Positions 59,615 to 64,000 of a stretch of 64,000 bases of DNA are shown here, in pieces (positions within the stretch are counted from its first letter, which is position 1; every line of letters starts with the position of its first letter). The notes under the pieces were generated by a model. That model was not told the DNA's origin. It worked only from the letters and a program-made list of their open reading frames with translations, and did not search any database. The DNA is from Allofournierella sp. (GTDB lineage Bacteria > Bacillota > Clostridia > Oscillospirales > Ruminococcaceae). The stretch spans positions 15,586-79,585 of the forward strand of contig JAHHRU010000010.1 in NCBI GenBank assembly GCA_020025635.1. Reading direction: 5' to 3'. The position numbers were made by a program, and so were the translations under genes.

Positions 59615-61057
59615 ATGGCCTGTGCAGAGCAAAATGAAAAAACAGAGCTGAACCAATGGATCGAAGAGCGTACCAGGCAGGCCCGGCAGGGAGATCTGGA
59701 GGCGCAGCTTGAGCTGGCGTATCTGTACGACAATGAAGACATGGAAGAGTGCTTCGATTTGGATAAAGCCTTTTATTGGTATCAAAAAGCAGCCGAGCAG
59801 GGCGATGCCTATGCACAATTTGCTGTGGGCGAGGCTTATCGCTGCAAAGCGGGTACAGAGCAGGATGGCGAAAAAGCGTTCTTCTGGCTGGAAAAAGCAT
59901 CCGATCAGGGCAGCGAGGATGCAAAATTTTCTCTGGGGGAGATGTACCACCGGGGAGAATTTGGAAAGCGGGATGAAGAAAAAGCGCAAGAATATTATGC
60001 CCAGGCGGCCCGGGCGGGAGATGGCCTGGTGAAAATGCGGCTGGGCCGGATGTATTTTGACGGCACCGAAGTGGACCCGGATATCTCGAAAGCGGAATAC
60101 TGGTATGAAAGGGCGGCGGAACAGGATCATACCTGGGTGAAATACCGGCTGGGGCTCATGTACTTTCGGGGAGAGGGAGCACCCCAGGATTATGAAAAAG
60201 CCATCCGCTGGTATCAAAAGGCCTCAGACGAGGGCGATGCTTCGGCACAGTTTGAGCTGGGCTGGATCTATGAAAAAGGAAAAGGCGCAGAAAGAGACTG
60301 CAAAAAAGCGGAGTATTACTATCAAAAATCAGCAGAAACCGGCGGCTGGATGGCAATGGTCAATCTCGGCGTCATGTATGAGCAGGGAAACGGTGTGGAA
60401 AAGGATATTCCCAAGGCGGTGAAATGCTATACACAGGCTGCGGAAAGGGGCAGCGTGGACGGGCTTTACAATTTGGGGCACCTGTATGAAACCGAACGAT
60501 CGGTACAGGATCACTCCAAAGCGTTTTACTGGTATCTGCAGGCGGCGGAAAAGGGGTTCCACAAAGCCCAGTGCGATGTGGGGCTGCTGTACGAAAAAGG
60601 GCTGGGCGTAGAAAAGGATGAGGAAAAGGCGGTGGAGTGGCTGCTGAAATCCGCAGATCAAAACTACCCAAGGGGCCAGCTCAAGCTGGGCTGGATGTAC
60701 CAGGTGGGAAAAGGCACCCCCAAAAGCGAGTCAAACGCACTGCATTGGTATACCAAAGCGGCAAAAGCAGGGCTTGCCAGGGCGCAGGCCATGCTGGGAC
60801 ATGTCTACCTGTCCGGATCCTGTGCCGACGTGGATTATGACCAGGCCTTTTACTGGAGCCAGGCCGCAGCCGAGCAGGGGGATGCCTCCGGCCAGACCCA
60901 GCTGGCCTATCTGTATGATTATGGCCTTGGGGTCGAGCAAAGCCATAAAACGGCAATCGAATGGTACACCAAGGCGGCACAGCAGAATGAGAAATATGCA
61001 AGGGAATGGCTCAGCGCCCGCGGCTATCCGTTGCCGGAAATAAAAGACGGAACCTGA
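59615..61057 (+). CDS. Sel1-repeat (TPR-like) protein
   Basis: A 480-residue cytoplasmic protein (no signal peptide) built almost wholly of about 12 Sel1 repeats of roughly 36 residues, for example KAFYWYQKAAEQGDAYAQFA and LGWMYQVGKGTPKSESNAL. Such solenoids bind protein partners, often in stress, envelope or secretion pathways. It is not in an operon; neighbouring CotH-VTC and PTPS-like genes give no firm role. Good AAGGAG site at the ATG. Confidence 0.9.
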   Translation: MACAEQNEKTELNQWIEERTRQARQGDLEAQLELAYLYDNEDMEECFDLDKAFYWYQKAAEQGDAYAQFAVGEAYRCKAGTEQDGEKAFFWLEKASDQGSEDAKFSLGEMYHRGEFGKRDEEKAQEYYAQAARAGDGLVKMRLGRMYFDGTEVDPDISKAEYWYERAAEQDHTWVKYRLGLMYFRGEGAPQDYEKAIRWYQKASDEGDASAQFELGWIYEKGKGAERDCKKAEYYYQKSAETGGWMAMVNLGVMYEQGNGVEKDIPKAVKCYTQAAERGSVDGLYNLGHLYETERSVQDHSKAFYWYLQAAEKGFHKAQCDVGLLYEKGLGVEKDEEKAVEWLLKSADQNYPRGQLKLGWMYQVGKGTPKSESNALHWYTKAAKAGLARAQAMLGHVYLSGSCADVDYDQAFYWSQAAAEQGDASGQTQLAYLYDYGLGVEQSHKTAIEWYTKAAQQNEKYAREWLSARGYPLPEIKDGT

Positions 61058-61108
61058 CAGAAAAGCCAAAAAGTTGTTTTGCTTGCAGGGTGCAGAAGGC
61101 CCATTGCA

Positions 61109-61117
61109 TGATATAAT
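61109..61117 (+). promoter_or_regulatory. Extended -10 promoter of the PTPS-related gene
   Basis: TGATATAAT with TATAAT at 61112-61117; weak -35. Confidence 0.6.
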
Positions 61118-61159
61118 AAGGAAGAGAAAAAACGACCCATAGGGAAGAGGAAAAAACTT

Positions 61160-62827
61160 ATGAATGAAAAGGCGAAACAAACCCGGAACCGCCGGGCGGT
61201 GCAGGCGCTGGTGTGTGCCTTTGCGGTGCTGTGTGTCTGCGCGGTGCCCTTTGTGGACCGGGACCTTGTGGCCGGCCATGATGCGGTGTTCCACATCCTG
61301 CGGCTGGAAGGCCTTGCGGATGCCATCCGGGGCGGGGTGCCCATGCCGGCCCGGGTCTATCCGCTGATGCTGGGCGGCTATGGCTATGCGGCAGGGCTGT
61401 TTTATCCCGATCTGCTTTTGCTGCCCGCCGCCCTTGCCCGGGTGCTGGTGCTGGGGCCCGAGTTTGCGTTCAAGCTGGAAATGCTGCTTTGTGTGGCGCT
61501 GCAGTGCCTCACCAGTTATTATGCGGCACGGGCCGTCAGCAAAAGCCACTTCGGCGGATGTTTGTTCATGGTGCTGTACGGCCTGTGCAATTATCACTTC
61601 GCAAACATCTTCATCCGCGGTGCGGTGGGCGAGGTGCAGGCCATGGCTTTTCTGCCGCTGGTGGTGTGGGGCCTTTGGGACCTGACCGAGGAAGGGGCCA
61701 AAAAGCCCTGGCTGCTGTTTCTGGGCTTCACCGGCCTTGTGCTGAGCCACACGGTGAGCCTTGCGCTGATGGGCCTTTTTGCCGTTGTGTGGGTGCTGGT
61801 GCGGCTGCCCCGGGTGCTGAACAAACGGGCCATCCTGGGCGGGCTTTCGGCTGCCGGCGCCTGCCTTGCGGTGAGCTGCTATTACTGGCTGCCGGTGCTG
61901 GAACAGTTTGCGTCGGACAAATTCAAGGTGAGCGAAGAGCCGCTCACCCGCCTTGTTTACAATATGACCGGCTGGAAGGATCTGTTGAGCCCCCAGAGCT
62001 TTGTGGGCGTGGGGCTGGGCGGGCTGCTGATTTTGGCGGCAGCCGTTGTCTGGGTGCTGGCGGCCCGAAAGGGACGTGCGCCCCGGGCCGCCTGGGTGTT
62101 TCTTGCAGTGGGCGCGGCGCTTGCGCTCTGCACCATGAGCTGGTTCCCCTGGGGCATGGTGGACAAGACCCCCCTCACCAGCATTCAGTTCCCCTGGCGG
62201 CTCAATGCGATCAGCCAGCTGCTGGTCTGCCTGGGCATCACCCTGCTGCTGAAAGACCTTGCGGGAAGCCCAAAACAGGCAGCGGCCCTGATTCTTTCGG
62301 CGGCTCTGTCGGTGGTCAATCTGGTCTGCCTGTGGCCGGTCTTTCCGGAAAAGGTGAACTATGCCGGCCAGCATTTTACAGGTCAGAGAGGGGAGACCTT
62401 CTATCTGGTGGGGGCCGAGTGGCTGCCTGCCGGGGTGGATCATCTGGCCTTTGCCTTTGAGCCAGCGGCCCAGTGGACCAACCGGGAGGGCACCTATACC
62501 GGCACCTACCGGCCGGATGGAAGCTTTGCCTTTGAGTACGAAGAGGTGGACGGCCCTTGCGGCATCCCGAAGCTGTATTACAAAGGTTATTCCGCCTGGC
62601 TGGAACCGGCGGACGGCGGCGAGAAGATGCCGCTGCCCCTGCACAAGGACGGTGCGGGCCGGGTGGAGCTTACCATGGCGCCCGGACTGCCCACCGGTCA
62701 GGTGGTGGTGGCCTATACCGGAACCACCCTTCAGCACATTGCCGATTGGGTAAGCCTTCTTTCGGTGCTGGGGCTTTCGGCCGGGGCTGTCTGCATGGCA
62801 GTAAAACGAAAAAAACAGGCAGCCTGA
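61160..62827 (+). CDS. PTPS-related multi-pass membrane protein
   Basis: A 555-residue protein with 10-12 membrane helices and a C-terminal extracellular beta domain (about 400-520). The opening GHDAVFHILRLEGLADAIRGG and the FIRGAVGEVQAMAFLPLVVWGLWD segment match the PTPS_related (PF10131) / YfhO-like GT-C superfamily. The acidic residue after the first helix fits a lipid-linked sugar transferase. Acceptor unknown; wall or surface glycan decoration is likely. Confidence 0.82.
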   Translation: MNEKAKQTRNRRAVQALVCAFAVLCVCAVPFVDRDLVAGHDAVFHILRLEGLADAIRGGVPMPARVYPLMLGGYGYAAGLFYPDLLLLPAALARVLVLGPEFAFKLEMLLCVALQCLTSYYAARAVSKSHFGGCLFMVLYGLCNYHFANIFIRGAVGEVQAMAFLPLVVWGLWDLTEEGAKKPWLLFLGFTGLVLSHTVSLALMGLFAVVWVLVRLPRVLNKRAILGGLSAAGACLAVSCYYWLPVLEQFASDKFKVSEEPLTRLVYNMTGWKDLLSPQSFVGVGLGGLLILAAAVVWVLAARKGRAPRAAWVFLAVGAALALCTMSWFPWGMVDKTPLTSIQFPWRLNAISQLLVCLGITLLLKDLAGSPKQAAALILSAALSVVNLVCLWPVFPEKVNYAGQHFTGQRGETFYLVGAEWLPAGVDHLAFAFEPAAQWTNREGTYTGTYRPDGSFAFEYEEVDGPCGIPKLYYKGYSAWLEPADGGEKMPLPLHKDGAGRVELTMAPGLPTGQVVVAYTGTTLQHIADWVSLLSVLGLSAGAVCMAVKRKKQAA

Positions 62828-62856
62828 TTGTGTTCCGGGCCAAACTACGATATAAT
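62828..62856 (+). promoter_or_regulatory. Promoter of the small gene-traX pair
   Basis: TTGTGT (62828-62833), 17-base spacer, TATAAT (62851-62856). Confidence 0.7.
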
Positions 62857-62893
62857 AAAGTTATTCTACTGATTTAAGAAAGGGTGTTTTACC

Positions 62894-63097
62894 ATGTCTT
62901 TATTTGAACCCCGCACACCGGTTTACGGCGGCGAAGGCGATGAACTGAACAAAGTGCAGAAGCTGCTCAACGACCATTCCATCCCCTTTAAGCTCAAGGC
63001 AGGTTCTGCCGGTACGCTGGTAATGGTCAAGCGCAGCCGTGCCGATGAGGCCGAAATGGAGATCCGGGAAGCAAAGGCGCGCAACTGGCTGTGGTAA
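62894..63097 (+). CDS. Small conserved hypothetical protein
   Basis: A 67-residue protein: NKVQKLLNDHSIPFKLKAG, then a strand GTLVMVKRSRADEAEMEIRE and a terminal ARNWLW. The strand-helix-strand pattern recalls DUF2007-type signal-transducing domains, but I cannot assign it. It overlaps the TraX-type gene at TAATG, so that gene is probably translated by coupling. AAAGGGTG precedes the ATG. Confidence 0.72.
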   Translation: MSLFEPRTPVYGGEGDELNKVQKLLNDHSIPFKLKAGSAGTLVMVKRSRADEAEMEIREAKARNWLW

Positions 63098-63846
63098 TGC
63101 GTATGGGAAAAAATTCGAAGAGCTTTGCATATTTAAACGCAAACACCCTCCGTTTTTTGGCCATCTTCTTTATGCTGCTGGATCATTTGTGGGGCACCCT
63201 TGTTTCGGGCAACCTGTGGATGACCTGCGTGGGGCGGATGGCATTTCCCATTTTTGCCTTTCAGATCAGTGAGGGCTTTTTGCACACCTCCGACCTGAAG
63301 CGATACCGAAACCGTCTGATTCTATTTGCGCTTCTCTCCGAGATCCCCTTCGACCTGATGCTGAACGGCACCTGGTTCTATCCCTTCGATCAGAACGTGC
63401 TGTTCACGCTGCTTCTGGGCCTTTGGGCCATCAGCGTTCTGGACAAGGCCAAGAAGGACCCCAGCACCCGAAACTTTATCCTGGCGGCGTTCAAGACCAT
63501 GGGAATCTGCCTTTTGGGGCTGGTGTTCATGGTGGACTACAAGATGATGGGCGTTGCAATCGTGATCTTGTTCTATGTCTGCCGTGGGTTCAAGGGTGCA
63601 TGGCTGTGCCAGCTTGTGGGTATGATCATGCTCAACGGCGTGCTGTTCAACGGAATGGTGATCCCGGTAACACTGGGCAGTTTTTCGTTTGAATTCCCGC
63701 AGCAGGCCTTCGCAGTGTTTGCGCTGGTGTTCATCTGGCTGTACAACGGCCAAAAGGGCCGAAGCAGCAGGTGGCTTCAGTATGCGGCGTATGCGTTCTA
63801 CCCGGTGCATGCGCTGATCCTTTATCTGATCAGCCATTTCCGCTGA
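63097..63846 (+). CDS. TraX family membrane protein
   Basis: A 249-residue protein with eight hydrophobic segments. LNANTLRFLAIFFMLLDHLWG and GRMAFPIFAFQISEGFLHTSD are TraX hallmarks (acetyltransferase-like; F-pilin acetylase in E. coli), as are LFALLSEIPFDLML and the AYAFYPVHALILYL end. Chromosomal TraX in Firmicutes is of unknown target and not linked to conjugation genes here. It starts at ATG 63097 inside the stop of the small upstream gene; ATG 63103 is an alternative. Confidence 0.9.
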   Translation: MRMGKNSKSFAYLNANTLRFLAIFFMLLDHLWGTLVSGNLWMTCVGRMAFPIFAFQISEGFLHTSDLKRYRNRLILFALLSEIPFDLMLNGTWFYPFDQNVLFTLLLGLWAISVLDKAKKDPSTRNFILAAFKTMGICLLGLVFMVDYKMMGVAIVILFYVCRGFKGAWLCQLVGMIMLNGVLFNGMVIPVTLGSFSFEFPQQAFAVFALVFIWLYNGQKGRSSRWLQYAAYAFYPVHALILYLISHFR

Positions 63847-63859
63847 TACATAAAAAGCA

Positions 63860-63922
63860 AAACAGGCAGCTTTCCCCAAAAGGCCGAAAGGCCCCGGCGG
63901 GAAAGCTGCCTGTTTGTTTTTT
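63860..63922 (+). terminator. Terminator of the traX unit
   Basis: AAACAGGCAGCTTTCC and GGGAAAGCTGCCTGTTT pair with an inner GGCC hairpin, followed by GTTTTTT. The final 78 bases of the window hold nothing recognisable. Confidence 0.9.
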
Positions 63923-64000
63923 GAAAGAGAAGAGCCGGCCGCTGGAATGAACTGCTCCAATTTGTACGGACAGCACAAAAAAGCCCTGTGGAAGGATAAT

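Noticed and set aside
60731..62737. 668-codon minus-strand frame
   Set aside because: Antisense to the PTPS-related gene and Sel1 end; composition is not protein-like.
1..64000. CRISPR arrays, tRNA or rRNA genes, complete IS elements
   Set aside because: No regular repeat-spacer pattern, no cloverleaf or rRNA sequence, and no intact transposase was seen.

Overview
The window reads as chromosomal DNA of a GC-rich (roughly 55-60%) clostridial Firmicute. Supporting signs are strong GGAGG ribosome sites, frequent TTG/GTG starts, TTGACA/TATAAT promoters with many extended TGnTATAAT -10 boxes, a cysS T-box, a 6S-like RNA, Firmicute-type tRNA cytidine acetate ligase (TmcAL) and KdgT genes, and Kef, DUF1292, DUF3842 and DUF4349 proteins. 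My best guess is an Oscillospiraceae gut anaerobe (Faecalibacterium/Gemmiger/Subdoligranulum-like). This is inference from gene content, not a database match. Most genes are ordinary core genes with short gaps and clear rho-independent terminators.

Layout: (1) 0-5.3 kb, murD, a GNAT acetyltransferase, a methionine-gamma-lyase-like PLP enzyme and a Kef-type antiporter. (2) 5.3-10.3 kb, minus strand: MBL hydrolase; a MarR(FabT-like)-DegV(FakB-like) pair behind a near-perfect promoter flanked by operator-like palindromes; cyclophilin lipoprotein-cardiolipin synthase-DUF3842 operon. (3) 10.4-12.5 kb, DUF1292 gene, 6S-like RNA and a PIG-V-like mannosyltransferase. (4) 12.9-15.7 kb, a lower-GC XRE/TPR regulator plus ABC exporter. 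(5) 16-20.4 kb, ttcA-alr-cysteine hydrolase-lepA. (6) 20.8-21.7 kb, rplM-rpsI.

(7) 21.7-26.5 kb is an accessory island. The last 15 bases of rpsI plus one base, and a 68-base segment holding the rpsI terminator, both recur at its far end. Inside are an Mrr-like nuclease whose 5' end looks frameshifted, a ParB-like gene broken three times, an AT-rich acyltransferase-3 gene and decayed DNA. No integrase is visible.

(8) 26.7-39.7 kb, blaI/blaR1-like pair with an unusual extracellular sensor domain, G5/3D cell-wall protein, T-box-cysS, a large two-module GT-C/PMT glycosyltransferase and sbcDC. (9) 39.8-41.3 kb, a three-gene ArsR operon whose promoter lies between perfect 13-bp inverted repeats. 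(10) 41.5-47.1 kb, PPi-type phosphofructokinase, two lipoproteins, ackA and divergent tmcAL. (11) 47.2-50.4 kb, PucR/CdaR-like regulator divergent from an SDR dehydrogenase and the KDG permease KdgT, a likely sugar-acid locus. (12) 50.7-55.5 kb, a remnant gene, PH-domain protein, PHP hydrolase and a CNNM/CorC-asnA pair. (13) 55.9-63.8 kb, an HPr-like protein lacking the active histidine, the overlapping CotH-VTC-DUF4956 operon, a Sel1-repeat protein, a PTPS-related membrane protein and a TraX-family protein.

No tRNA, rRNA, CRISPR array or complete insertion sequence was recognised. The most unusual parts are the rpsI-anchored decaying island, the FabT-like/FakB-like pair with its operators, the new-looking BlaR1 sensor domain and the CotH-VTC-DUF4956 cluster.
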